Under the pieces are notes generated by a model. The model did not search any database, had not been told where the DNA came from, and worked only from the letters and a program-made list of their open reading frames with translations. Source: RGIG7213 sp045124505 (GTDB taxonomy: Bacteria; Bacillota; Clostridia; Oscillospirales; CAG-272). From it: 44,423 bases of DNA. How positions within the stretch are numbered: position 1 is the first letter of the stretch; each line of letters opens with the position of its first letter. Location of the stretch: the NCBI GenBank assembly GCA_045124505.1, contig JBGVLZ010000067.1, forward strand, positions 1 to 44,423, in the 5' to 3' direction. This document shows positions 1 to 7,505 of this stretch, piece by piece. Position numbers and translations under genes: made by a program.

Positions 1-112
1 TTGTTAATTCATCGCATGATAAAATAACTGCTTTCTCTTTTTCTTTTATTTGATTTGCGTAATAGGTTTTTCCGCAACATATTTTCCCACAGATTGCTAT
101 TATCTTTGCCAT
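1..112 (-). CDS. P-loop kinase / AAA-type ATPase, N-terminal part (runs off left edge)
   Basis: Only the first 37 codons lie in the window. The protein starts MAKIIAICGKICCGKTYYAN, which has a clear Walker A loop (GKICCGKT) at residues 9-16, followed by a basic helix and a strand ending in SCDEL. This is the layout of small zeta-toxin/kinase-like AAA_33 ATPases that phosphorylate small molecules. An AAGGAGA ribosome binding site 8 nt before the ATG supports this start, and a good promoter lies further upstream (160-188). The substrate cannot be predicted because the rest of the gene is outside the window. Confidence 0.8.
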   Translation of the reverse strand, partial: MAKIIAICGKICCGKTYYANQIKEKEKAVILSCDELT

Positions 113-159
113 AAGCATTTCTCCTTGTCTTATATAAATTCTTATTTATCGATGAGGTT

Positions 160-188
160 ATTATATCACATTCTTATAAATATTTCAA
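160..188 (-). promoter_or_regulatory. Promoter of the left-edge kinase gene
   Basis: Read on the minus strand this is TTGAAA, a 17-nt spacer and TATAAT, about 50 nt before the kinase start codon. Confidence 0.7.
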
Positions 189-226
189 TCGTTTTGCTTT
201 TCTTTGGTTTCAGCAACACAAACTTT

Positions 227-254
227 GAGGGGTGACCGTTCGTGGTCGCCCCTC
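227..254. other. Strong hairpin with a TTCG loop, function unknown
   Basis: GAGGGGTGACC pairs with GGTCGCCCCTC (one G-T pair) around a GTTCGT loop. It lies between two divergently oriented genes and has no T-run on either side, so it does not look like a normal intrinsic terminator for either neighbour. It may be a relic of a removed gene or part of the 5' leader of the XRE gene. Confidence 0.5.
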
Positions 255-401
255 TGTGCTTTATGCCTTCTTTGCCTTTTTCTTCATCTCGGCTATTTCA
301 GCTTTCTTCTTTATTATCATCTCTGCGAGGAGCTTTTCACATTATATTTCCTTCTTCTGCCCATACTAATCATATCAACCAATCGGTTTACGGAGGTTTA
401 C

Positions 402-785
402 ATGGAAGGAAGAATGATAGCAGAAAAAAGAAAAGAGATGGGGCTGACGCAAGAGGCTCTTGGTGCGATGCTCGGCATATCGGGAAAGGCAGTTTCCAAA
501 TGGGAACGTGGATTATCAAAACCTTGCGAGGAGCATTTGGAGAAGCTTGTCGCCCTGCTTGGTTTACCGGTCGAATCCACCATAACGGCAGAAGGAAAGG
601 AGAACACACAGCGAACCACCTTTTTATCTACCGTACGCAAAGAATTCACCCGAATTCTCGCTACGGGCGCGATGATCGGCGTATGTGTGTGTAACTTGGC
701 AGGGACGATATCAACCGATTCGACCGTGGTTCCCCTCGGCTTCTCGGTCGCTCTTTTCTGCTTTGGTACGATGGTCAAAGGGTAA
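402..785 (+). CDS. XRE-family helix-turn-helix regulator with C-terminal hydrophobic segments
   Basis: This is a 127-aa protein. Residues 5-60 are a classic HTH_3/XRE DNA-binding domain (GLTQEALGAMLGISGKAVSKW), usually a dimeric repressor. The C-terminal half carries two hydrophobic stretches (about residues 85-100 and 107-125), so the protein may be membrane-tethered, as in several Clostridia XRE proteins. I chose the ATG at 402 because GGAGG ends 5 nt before it; the frame stays open upstream but that part reads through a hairpin and has no HTH homology. No obvious partner gene is adjacent and the target is unknown. Confidence 0.8.
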   Translation: MEGRMIAEKRKEMGLTQEALGAMLGISGKAVSKWERGLSKPCEEHLEKLVALLGLPVESTITAEGKENTQRTTFLSTVRKEFTRILATGAMIGVCVCNLAGTISTDSTVVPLGFSVALFCFGTMVKG

Positions 786-790
786 AAGTA

Positions 791-816
791 AATCGCCACC
801 CGTGAGAGTGGCGATT
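791..816. terminator. Bidirectional hairpin between convergent genes
   Basis: AATCGCCAC pairs with GTGGCGATT around an 8-nt loop. It sits 6 nt after the XRE stop and 6 nt after the toxin stop on the other strand, so it can serve both. T-runs are weak. Confidence 0.6.
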
Positions 817-821
817 ACATA

Positions 822-1145
822 TTATTCATCGTATGACTTTCCGAAAAGTATTTGCATAAAGTTCCGTCTGCCGTAGAGAACACGGATGATGTGAACCTCA
901 TCGCCCTCAACCTTATAAAATGCGGTGTAGTTACCGCAGACAAGGAAGCGGTACGGCACTTGAAGATTGATGATTGAGGAAAGTGGCGCACCGATTTCGG
1001 GGAAATCCGCAAGCTGACGTATGCGTTTCATAATCTTATCAATCGTGTTGATTGCCGATTGCTCGCTGCACAGCTCGTCGGTAATATACGCTTTGATCTC
1101 TTTCATGTCCTCAAGGGCATCGGGCGTGAAATTGATTTTAGCCAT
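822..1145 (-). CDS. Type II toxin, RelE/ParE family
   Basis: A 107-aa basic protein with the RelE/ParE layout: an N-terminal INFTPDALEDMKEIKAYI helix pair, then the beta-sheet core PYRFLVCGNYTAFYKV and the terminal strand VHIIRVLYGRRNFMQIL. Family members are either ribosome-dependent mRNA endonucleases or gyrase poisons; the sequence alone does not say which. The start codon overlaps the end of the antitoxin gene by 8 nt, which implies coupled translation, as expected for a toxin-antitoxin pair. Confidence 0.9.
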   Translation of the reverse strand: MAKINFTPDALEDMKEIKAYITDELCSEQSAINTIDKIMKRIRQLADFPEIGAPLSSIINLQVPYRFLVCGNYTAFYKVEGDEVHIIRVLYGRRNFMQILFGKSYDE

Positions 1146-1395
1146 TGCTTACCCCCAAAAGTGCTTCGACCTCCGAGATATCAATATATCCTTTTTCTTT
1201 AGCAGAAGCTTCACCTTTGGCAAGCTCGCTCATCAGCTTGAGCGTTGCCTGAGTCTTTTCAAATTCTTCCATATCGACGATGGCATATCTGCCGCGACCG
1301 TTCTTGGTGAGGAATACGGGTTCGCCAACGGCGATATCGCGCAGTACCTCGTTATAGTTGCGCAGATCTGATACGGGCTTAATGTTTGGCATCAT
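1138..1395 (-). CDS. Antitoxin, Phd/YefM family
   Basis: An 85-aa protein with the Phd/YefM N-terminal DNA-binding fold (IKPVSDLRNYNEVLRDI, then VFLTKNGRGRYAIVDMEEFE). The C-terminal helix (MSELAKGEASAKEKGYI) would wrap the toxin. It precedes and overlaps the toxin gene. An AGGAGG site lies 5 nt before the first of two adjacent ATG codons; either could be used. Antitoxins of this family usually repress their own promoter, here at 1427-1455. Confidence 0.92.
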   Translation of the reverse strand: MMPNIKPVSDLRNYNEVLRDIAVGEPVFLTKNGRGRYAIVDMEEFEKTQATLKLMSELAKGEASAKEKGYIDISEVEALLGVSNG

Positions 1396-1426
1396 AAATT
1401 CCTCCTTCTTTGTTTCTGCTGTATTT

Positions 1427-1455
1427 ATTATACACTAATTCTTCGTAAAATTCAA
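1427..1455 (-). promoter_or_regulatory. Promoter of the toxin-antitoxin pair
   Basis: On the minus strand: TTGAAT, 17-nt spacer, TATAAT, about 30 nt upstream of the antitoxin start. Confidence 0.75.
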
Positions 1456-1488
1456 CAGCAAAATCAAAACTTTCATAAAAAATTTATA

Positions 1489-1527
1489 AAAGCAAGGGAT
1501 GAACCGCTTGGGAACACCCCTTGCTTT
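1489..1527 (-). terminator. Terminator of the TnpV gene
   Basis: AAAGCAAGGG and CCCTTGCTTT form the stem. Read on the minus strand it is followed by a T-rich stretch, 5 nt after the TnpV stop codon. Confidence 0.65.
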
Positions 1528-1531
1528 CGGT

Positions 1532-1906
1532 TTATGCGAGTATCAGTTCACGCATTACGGTTTCTTCGGCAGCGCTGCGAACGTTGTTCATCAGCTGCAC
1601 CCACCGCATTTGGTCGGTCGCCTTGAGGTGTTCATCAACGCCTTGAGTCTTGGCAAGCTCTACTGTCAGAGAGGACAGCATTTCTTGTGCCTGTTCGTCA
1701 ATCTCGGCAAGGTAGGCGTTGAGTTGTCCTTCGCCGAGCAGGGCGGAGTACCTTCCGCGACGGTGTTGTTTGAGGTATTCGAGGTGCATCCGTCCATATT
1801 TGCCGATTGGCTTCTGTTCGGGCAGCTCCATGTCGGGAACGAGACTGCCGTTTTCCTCTCGGTATGTACCTCCGATCTGCTCGTAAATGGTCTTTGCTTC
1901 TTTCAT
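1532..1906 (-). CDS. tnpV: TnpV-family transposon-encoded protein
   Basis: A 124-aa protein recognised by the TnpV core: LVPDMELPEQKPIGKYGRM, then HRRGRYSALLGEGQLNAYLAEIDEQA, then DQMRWVQLMNNVRSAAEE. TnpV proteins are small accessory proteins of serine-recombinase transposons (Tn4451-like) and are widely scattered in Clostridia; their biochemical role is not established. No recombinase or other transposon gene is visible beside it, so this is probably a solitary relic. Its start lies 37 nt downstream of the abnormal SASP gene. Confidence 0.85.
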   Translation of the reverse strand: MKEAKTIYEQIGGTYREENGSLVPDMELPEQKPIGKYGRMHLEYLKQHRRGRYSALLGEGQLNAYLAEIDEQAQEMLSSLTVELAKTQGVDEHLKATDQMRWVQLMNNVRSAAEETVMRELILA

Positions 1907-1943
1907 TTGGTTTGTTCCTCCGTACGTTTATTTCATCAAAACC

Positions 1944-2195
1944 TTACACCGTAAGGGAAAACGCGTACTTGACGGTTATCTTGTGTCCTTGCGATATTCG
2001 GTTGTGACGTTCAAATCTCATAGTTCGTACGGGGTTCATATTGTTGACCATCTGACCGCCGATTGAGCCTGCCTGCTTGGATGTGAGCTCGCCGTTGTAA
2101 CCCTGCTTGAGGTTAACGCCTACTTCGTTTGCGGCTTCCATCTTAAACTTATCGAGTGCTTCCTTTGCTTCGGGAACAAGTGTTTTATTTGACAT
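1944..2195 (-). CDS. Small acid-soluble spore protein, alpha/beta type, with aberrant C-terminus
   Basis: Residues 1-50 match alpha/beta SASPs, which coat and protect spore DNA: LVPEAKEALDKFKMEAANE, then GYNGELTSKQAGSIGGQMV. Normal family members then end in a short KKMI-type helix. Here the match stops after GGQMV and 33 unrelated residues follow, rich in Arg and His. The TnpV gene lies immediately downstream, so the extension may come from insertion of foreign DNA into the 3' end. A TAGGAGA site precedes the ATG. Its presence suggests a spore-forming lineage. Confidence 0.85.
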   Translation of the reverse strand: MSNKTLVPEAKEALDKFKMEAANEVGVNLKQGYNGELTSKQAGSIGGQMVNNMNPVRTMRFERHNRISQGHKITVKYAFSLTV

Positions 2196-2363
2196 TTTAT
2201 AATTCTCCTATAATATATTTGATGTGAGGTATCAATTTGAAACCCATCGGTTTTCATAATCGATCCGTTTGGAACCTGACTTCTTCAAGCTCCGATATTA
2301 TTGTTGCTCACGGATTTTAAAATATTACAAGAAAATTTTAACAGTTTTATTTCATGATGATAA

Positions 2364-2394
2364 AAATCACCTGCGTTCAAAATGCAGGTGATTT
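2364..2394 (-). terminator. Terminator of the lipid kinase / Ig-like protein operon
   Basis: AAATCACCTGC pairs with GCAGGTGATTT. On the minus strand the stem is followed by TTTTTATC, 43 nt beyond the last stop codon. Confidence 0.85.
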
Positions 2395-2436
2395 GAAATT
2401 TAGCGGACTTAATTTTTTGAATGATAAAACACTATA

Positions 2437-3789
2437 TTAAAAATGATTGTCCTTTTCCTTCTTGAAAATATATGAGAATAACGGGAGAAGCAGAATGGGC
2501 AAAGCGGGTAACAAGAGGATCAGGAACGAAAGGTCAATGGTTTGTGAATCTGAGGATGCCACAACATAGGACACCTTGCCCTTCGGAAGATCTTTTTCTC
2601 CGGTATCTGAAACGACTGTGCTGAGGCTTGCAATATTTCCGTCTTTATCGGATGATATTACGTGTACTTCTTTACCTGCATGCTCACCGCCGAGGTGAAG
2701 ACTGACTTCTTTTATTTCTTCGGACTTATCGCATACAATGTAAGCGCTTGTAATGATATCCGCTTTTTCGTTTGCATTCACTGCGTTTATCATTTTATTT
2801 GCTGTCAGCTCCGACACGGATGTTATCTGAATATCCTTTCTCTCATTTGCTGTAAATGTCATCTGAGATATGCCGTCAATTTGGGGAGAAATGCTCCATT
2901 TCACATCTTTGTTTTCATTTTTGGCTTCTTCGGCATAAATTTCAAAATATTTTTCGTAATCTCCGCCTTTGTCACCGCCGCCCGAAACTGTTGCTTTTAT
3001 CGTTATGATGCCGGATTTTTTGGCAGTGATCCTGCCTGAAATGATACTTGCGTCGCCGTCTGTCACTTGCCATGTAATATCTGTTTTTGTTGCGTTTTCG
3101 GGAAATATTTCCGCTGTAAGCGGAATTGATCTTCCGCATGTCAATGTAATATTTGAAAGCTCAATATCCGATATCGGTACAAATGCTTCTGTGACATTTA
3201 CCGTGACGGTATTGCTTCGTGAGCCTTTATAAATACAATAATAATATTTTACACCTATACTTGGTATCAGAGTGATACTCGGTTCTTTGAATTCTGAAAG
3301 CAAAACACCGTTTTTGTTTTTGCTGTTCGACTCATACCAATCCACCCTGCTTCCGTCATAGTCGGATATCTCCGCATCCAGTATACATTCCTGTCCTGAA
3401 AAAATACTGCTTTGCAGTGCTGACAGTGTTACAAAAACGGAAGTACTGTTTACAGTTCCGCTTAGTAAACTTGTTGTTTTGTGTGTGCCGAAATACGAAA
3501 GCTCTGCAAAGAAGGAGAAAACCCCTGCTTTTGTGCCGTTTTCGGCATGCTTGAAATCAACGACTGTGACACCCAGCAAGTCAACACTGCTTTCGGTAAA
3601 TCCTTTTAAATATTCATTCAAGTATTCAGCAATACCTTCCTTCGTATTTATCTGATATATATTCACGGTGTAGTCGGCATTTTCAATGTTTGCCACTGTT
3701 TTATCAAGCGGTGACTGAGCGTTTACCGCAAGCGGTGTGAATGTCAGAATAAATGCGAAAAGGATGCAGATGATCTTTAAACTTCTCAT
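2437..3789 (-). CDS. Secreted, membrane-anchored protein with Ig-like (BIG_2) domain
   Basis: A 450-aa protein. Residues 1-24 are a signal peptide ending in VNA. Residues roughly 25-125 are unrecognised. About 205-285 resembles a bacterial Ig-like BIG_2 domain (ISDIELSNITLTCGRSIPL, then PENATKTDITWQV and ITAKKSGIITIKAT). A hydrophobic helix at about 424-443 followed by KKEKDNHF forms a C-terminal anchor, so the bulk faces outside. It overlaps the lipid-kinase gene by 4 nt (ATGA), so the two are translationally coupled; the functional link is unclear. No enzyme motif was seen. Confidence 0.75.
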   Translation of the reverse strand: MRSLKIICILFAFILTFTPLAVNAQSPLDKTVANIENADYTVNIYQINTKEGIAEYLNEYLKGFTESSVDLLGVTVVDFKHAENGTKAGVFSFFAELSYFGTHKTTSLLSGTVNSTSVFVTLSALQSSIFSGQECILDAEISDYDGSRVDWYESNSKNKNGVLLSEFKEPSITLIPSIGVKYYYCIYKGSRSNTVTVNVTEAFVPISDIELSNITLTCGRSIPLTAEIFPENATKTDITWQVTDGDASIISGRITAKKSGIITIKATVSGGGDKGGDYEKYFEIYAEEAKNENKDVKWSISPQIDGISQMTFTANERKDIQITSVSELTANKMINAVNANEKADIITSAYIVCDKSEEIKEVSLHLGGEHAGKEVHVISSDKDGNIASLSTVVSDTGEKDLPKGKVSYVVASSDSQTIDLSFLILLLPALPILLLPLFSYIFKKEKDNHF

Positions 3790-4691
3790 TTTTTTACGTA
3801 CAGAGTAAATCTTCCTTTTGAATTATTGATGTGTACGTTATTGAACGTGCCCGCATATTCTCCGTCAAACGTAAGCGGAGTTGGGTGTTCAAATTCCGTT
3901 ATTATCTCGGATGCGTGCGTGAATACGACATCGCTTGAATTGTATTTTTTATTAAGAAGGTTTACGGCTATATTTCCGAGCTGAGTGAGTGTTTTCGGCA
4001 TTTTTATAAGCAGTACTTCAAATTTTCCGTCATTGAGCACGACGTCGGACGCAGCAAAGTTCATAACACCGCCTATAGAAAGTGAGTTTGTTATGGCACC
4101 GAATATGAACTCTCCTTCATAAACCTCACCGTCTGCCGTTATTTTAGCGCGGTGTGTTTTGATTTCTGACAGAGATTTAATTCCGTCAAGCACATAAGCC
4201 ATATAGCCAAGCTTGTTTTTTGTGCTTTGTGATGTGCTGTATGTGACATTAGTGAAAAGCCCGAAGGATGCGACATATATAAAGTGCCGTCCGTCCTTTA
4301 TTTCACCTGCGTCAAGCGCCACACTGTTTTCGGCAGAAATAATATTTACTGCCTCGGTGATATCCTTCGGAATTTTAAGCGTTTTTGCAAAATCGTTTGT
4401 TGTGCCTGCAGGAATATATCCGATCGGTGTGTTTATGCCGGAGGCGATAACACCGCCTACAGTTTCATTCAATGTTCCGTCACCGCCGCAACAAACGATT
4501 ATATCGCTTTTTGATGCATATTCTTTTGCAAGCTCTGTTGCGTGACCTTGTGCGGATGTGAATTTTACATCCGTATCATATCCACGTTCTGCAAGCAGTG
4601 ATACTATGCCGAGTGCTTTTTCTTCTGAGCCGAAGACACCTGCTCCGGCTTTCGGATTTATGATCAAGGTAATATTTTTCTTAGCTTTCAA
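3786..4691 (-). CDS. Diacylglycerol kinase family lipid kinase (DagK/YegS/BmrU-like)
   Basis: A 301-aa cytoplasmic lipid kinase that would transfer phosphate from ATP to diacylglycerol or a related lipid. Visible motifs: INPKAGAG (residues 11-18), the nucleotide-binding loop GGDGTLNE (69-76) and GYIPAGTTNDFAK (91-103), all standard for the DAGK catalytic domain. Length fits the family. The start codon is TTG with GAGGGG upstream and no early ATG in frame. A consensus promoter lies upstream at 4741-4769, and translation is coupled to the next gene by an ATGA overlap. Confidence 0.9.
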   Translation of the reverse strand: MKAKKNITLIINPKAGAGVFGSEEKALGIVSLLAERGYDTDVKFTSAQGHATELAKEYASKSDIIVCCGGDGTLNETVGGVIASGINTPIGYIPAGTTNDFAKTLKIPKDITEAVNIISAENSVALDAGEIKDGRHFIYVASFGLFTNVTYSTSQSTKNKLGYMAYVLDGIKSLSEIKTHRAKITADGEVYEGEFIFGAITNSLSIGGVMNFAASDVVLNDGKFEVLLIKMPKTLTQLGNIAVNLLNKKYNSSDVVFTHASEIITEFEHPTPLTFDGEYAGTFNNVHINNSKGRFTLYVKK

Positions 4692-4740
4692 TTTTATCCC
4701 CTCAATTATTATTGATAAAATTCAATTTATTTTTCATGAT

Positions 4741-4769
4741 ATTATACAGCACAATTAATTTTATGTCAA
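4741..4769 (-). promoter_or_regulatory. Consensus promoter of the lipid kinase operon
   Basis: On the minus strand: TTGACA, exactly 17 nt, TATAAT. A perfect sigma-A match about 50 nt before the TTG start. Confidence 0.85.
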
Positions 4770-4945
4770 GTATCAAGGTGTGTACCGAATGTGAAAAAAC
4801 GGTGTGTAACAGTATATGTTGTAAACAACTATATTATTTCCGTGTTCGTATGTGTCTGAAACGCTTAAAAATGTTAAAGTGAGAAGAAAAACACATCGTA
4901 CAAATTAATTTAATGCGTTATTTTTAGTTTTTTTGACAAAACGTC

Positions 4946-4974
4946 TTGAAAAACGAAAACGAATGTATTATAAT
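4946..4974 (+). promoter_or_regulatory. Promoter of the fumarate/Hdr-Flx operon
   Basis: TTGAAA, 17 nt, TATAAT, leaving a leader of about 100 nt before the first gene. The 391-nt gap between the divergent kinase and dehydrogenase genes holds this promoter, the opposing one, and a 13-nt palindrome TTAACTAAGTTAA at 5045-5057 directly before the ribosome binding site, a possible operator. The palindrome does not match a regulator site I can name with confidence. Confidence 0.75.
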
Positions 4975-5082
4975 TATAACGTATAGGTATGTGATATTGA
5001 TTGCTTGCCGATATGCAAAACGGTGTTTTACACCCCGATTTGCTTTAACTAAGTTAATTTTTTGAAAATGAGGAATAAAATT

Positions 5083-6027
5083 ATGAACAAGATCACAATC
5101 ATCGGAAGCGGAAGCGTCGGGGCGACGATTTCCTACACATTGGCTGTTATGGGCCTTGCCTCTGAGATCGTAATGATCGACATCAATACCGAGAAGGCGA
5201 TAGGTGAGGCGCTCGACATAAGACAGTGTCTTCCTTTCTGCAATCCCTGCACGGTAAATGCGGGCTCGTATGCCGATGCGGCAAACTCCGACATTGTTAT
5301 TATTACGTCCGGTGTTGCGAGAAAAGCAGGACAGTCACGCCTTGAGCTTGCACAGACAAATATCGATATTTTGAAGCAGATTATGAAGGATATAACACAC
5401 GCTGCTCCCAATGCGGTATATCTGATCGTAAGTAACCCCGTTGACATTCTTACATACGCATTCTGCAAGCGTTCCGGTATTCCCGAAAGCCGTATCATCG
5501 GTTCGGGTACGATACTTGATACAGCACGTCTCCGTGCAAGAATGTCGGAATTTTATTCCATAAGCCAGAATAACACACATGCTTATGTTCTCGGAGAGCA
5601 TGGCGACTCTTCATTCGTTCCGTGGTCGCTTGCAAACGTGTCAAACGTAAACATCGCGGACTGCCACAACTCTTTCAAGGGCAAAAACGGCGATCTGCTT
5701 GAGTTTGACTATGAGGATGCAGAAAGATACGTCAAGAAGTCGGGCGGTGAGGTAATCGCACGCAAGGGTGCAACATTCTATGCTGTTACAACAGCTGTAT
5801 GTTATATATGCAAATGCCTGCTCAGCGGTGTTGATACGACAATGACCATCTCCACGATGATGCACGGCGAATACGGCATTGACGATGTTTGTCTGAGCAC
5901 ACTCAGCATCGTAGGCAATAACGGTATACGCAGTAACGTATATTTGCCCCTCAATGACGAAGAAATTGCGAAGCTCCGCCACAGCGCAGATACGCTTAAG
6001 GCAATCATAAAATCAACTGTTATTTAA
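5083..6027 (+). CDS. mdh: LDH/MDH-family NAD-dependent dehydrogenase, probably malate dehydrogenase
   Basis: A 314-aa member of the lactate/malate dehydrogenase superfamily. Visible: Rossmann loop GSGSVG (8-13), Asp33 for NAD, SNPVD (117-121), the D146/R149 substrate pair and catalytic His173 in GEHGDSS. The mobile loop reads ITSGVARKAGQSR, giving Arg80 where lactate dehydrogenases have Gln; Arg here is the classical determinant for malate/oxaloacetate. The rest of the chain looks more LDH-like, so automated labels may say lactate dehydrogenase. The ATG at 5083 has GAGGA 8 nt upstream. Position directly before fumarase and fumarate reductase fits oxaloacetate-to-malate reduction. Confidence 0.8.
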   Translation: MNKITIIGSGSVGATISYTLAVMGLASEIVMIDINTEKAIGEALDIRQCLPFCNPCTVNAGSYADAANSDIVIITSGVARKAGQSRLELAQTNIDILKQIMKDITHAAPNAVYLIVSNPVDILTYAFCKRSGIPESRIIGSGTILDTARLRARMSEFYSISQNNTHAYVLGEHGDSSFVPWSLANVSNVNIADCHNSFKGKNGDLLEFDYEDAERYVKKSGGEVIARKGATFYAVTTAVCYICKCLLSGVDTTMTISTMMHGEYGIDDVCLSTLSIVGNNGIRSNVYLPLNDEEIAKLRHSADTLKAIIKSTVI

Positions 6028-6039
6028 TTGGAGGATAAA

Positions 6040-7416
6040 ATGGAATACCGTATTGAACACGACTCCATGGGCGAAGTCAAGGTTCCCGCTGATAAACTTT
6101 GGGCGGCACAGACACAGAGAAGCCACGAAAATTTTGAAATAGGCGTTGATATAGAAACAATGCCCAGAGAGATCACGTATGCATTCGGCATACTCAAAAA
6201 AGCGGCGGCGCAGGCAAACTGTGAGCTTCGTCCGGAAAAGATGACAAAGGAAAAGCTTGATGCAATAAGCGGTGCTTGTGATGAAATAATTGCAGGAAAG
6301 CTTAATGATAATTTCCCCCTCGTTGTATGGCAGACAGGCTCGGGCACTCAGTCAAATATGAATGCAAACGAAGTTATTGCCAACAGAGGAAACCAGATAG
6401 CCGGTGCGAAAATACTTCATCCGAATGATGACGTAAATATGAGCCAGTCATCAAACGATACATTCCCCACAGCTATGCATATTGCGGCTGTAAAGGCACT
6501 TGAGGATAAGCTTATTCCCGCTGCCGAAACACTTATTGCGACATTCAAAAGACTTGAAGAAGAAAACGAAGGCATTGTTAAGAGCGGAAGAACGCATCTT
6601 CAGGATGCAACTCCCATAAAGTTCAGTCAGGAGATAAGCGGCTGGAGAACGAGCCTTGAAAGAGATGTTGAGCTTATTAAGCTTTCCGTTAAGCCTCTTT
6701 GTGAGCTTGCGCTCGGCGGTACAGCTGTCGGCACGGGACTCAATGCACCTAAGGGCTTCGGTGAGCTTGTGGCAGAAAAAGTTGCAAACCTTACAGGAAA
6801 GCCGTTCATAACGGCAGGTAACAAATTCCATTCTCTTACATCAAAGGATGAAATGGTATTTGCACACGGTGCGATCAAAGCACTGGCGTGTGATATGATG
6901 AAGATAGCAAACGATGTACGTTGGCTTGCAAGCGGTCCCCGTGACGGTCTTGGCGAAATATTCATTCCCGAAAACGAACCCGGCTCTTCAATTATGCCCG
7001 GTAAGGTAAACCCCACACAGTGCGAGGCTGTAACAATGGTTGCAGTTCAGGTAATGGGTAATGATGTTGCAGTCGGTATGGCGGCATCGCAGGGTAACTT
7101 TGAGCTTAACGTATTCATGCCTGTTTGTGCATACAATTTCCTGCAGTCAGCAAGACTTCTTGCAGAGGCAATAATTTCGTTCAATAAGAACTGTGCCGTA
7201 GGTATAGTTGCTAATAAAGAAAAAATGCACCACAATCTGCATAACTCTTTGATGCTTGTAACAGCTCTCAACCCGTACATCGGTTACGAAAATGCGGCAA
7301 AGACAGCTAAAAAGGCATTCAAGGACAATATTTCTCTTAAAGAAGCGTGCGTACAGCTCGGATTTTTGACAGAGGAAAAATTTGACGAGGTATTCCACCC
7401 CGAACAGATGGTGTGA
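6040..7416 (+). CDS. fumC: Class II fumarate hydratase (fumarase)
   Basis: A 458-aa enzyme interconverting malate and fumarate, homotetrameric in known members, without an iron-sulfur cluster. It shows the superfamily motifs MSQSSNDTFPT (134-144), SGRTHLQDATP (182-192, with the catalytic His186) and the signature GSSIMPGKVNPTQ (315-327). Length is close to the E. coli enzyme. Start at 6040 is set by GGAGG 5 nt upstream. It follows the dehydrogenase by only 12 nt, so both belong to one transcript and supply fumarate to the reductase encoded later in the operon. Confidence 0.97.
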   Translation: MEYRIEHDSMGEVKVPADKLWAAQTQRSHENFEIGVDIETMPREITYAFGILKKAAAQANCELRPEKMTKEKLDAISGACDEIIAGKLNDNFPLVVWQTGSGTQSNMNANEVIANRGNQIAGAKILHPNDDVNMSQSSNDTFPTAMHIAAVKALEDKLIPAAETLIATFKRLEEENEGIVKSGRTHLQDATPIKFSQEISGWRTSLERDVELIKLSVKPLCELALGGTAVGTGLNAPKGFGELVAEKVANLTGKPFITAGNKFHSLTSKDEMVFAHGAIKALACDMMKIANDVRWLASGPRDGLGEIFIPENEPGSSIMPGKVNPTQCEAVTMVAVQVMGNDVAVGMAASQGNFELNVFMPVCAYNFLQSARLLAEAIISFNKNCAVGIVANKEKMHHNLHNSLMLVTALNPYIGYENAAKTAKKAFKDNISLKEACVQLGFLTEEKFDEVFHPEQMV

Positions 7417-7440
7417 TAAAATAAAATTTCAGGATTCAGA

Positions 7441-7469
7441 TGCGGACCTCGGTTATTATCAGGTCCGCA
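7441..7469 (+). other. Intra-operon hairpin after fumC
   Basis: TGCGGACCT pairs with AGGTCCGCA around an 11-nt loop, with no T-run. It lies between fumC and hdrB and may be an mRNA stability or processing element that separates expression of the carbon and electron-transfer parts of the operon. Confidence 0.6.
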
Positions 7470-7505
7470 CATCCACGCAATCCCAAGAAAGGAATGGGCA
7501 TATAA

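Noticed and set aside
204..401. An N-terminal extension of the XRE regulator by 66 residues
   Set aside because: The upstream stretch crosses a hairpin, lacks a ribosome binding site and contains no recognisable domain; the ATG at 402 has GGAGG in place.
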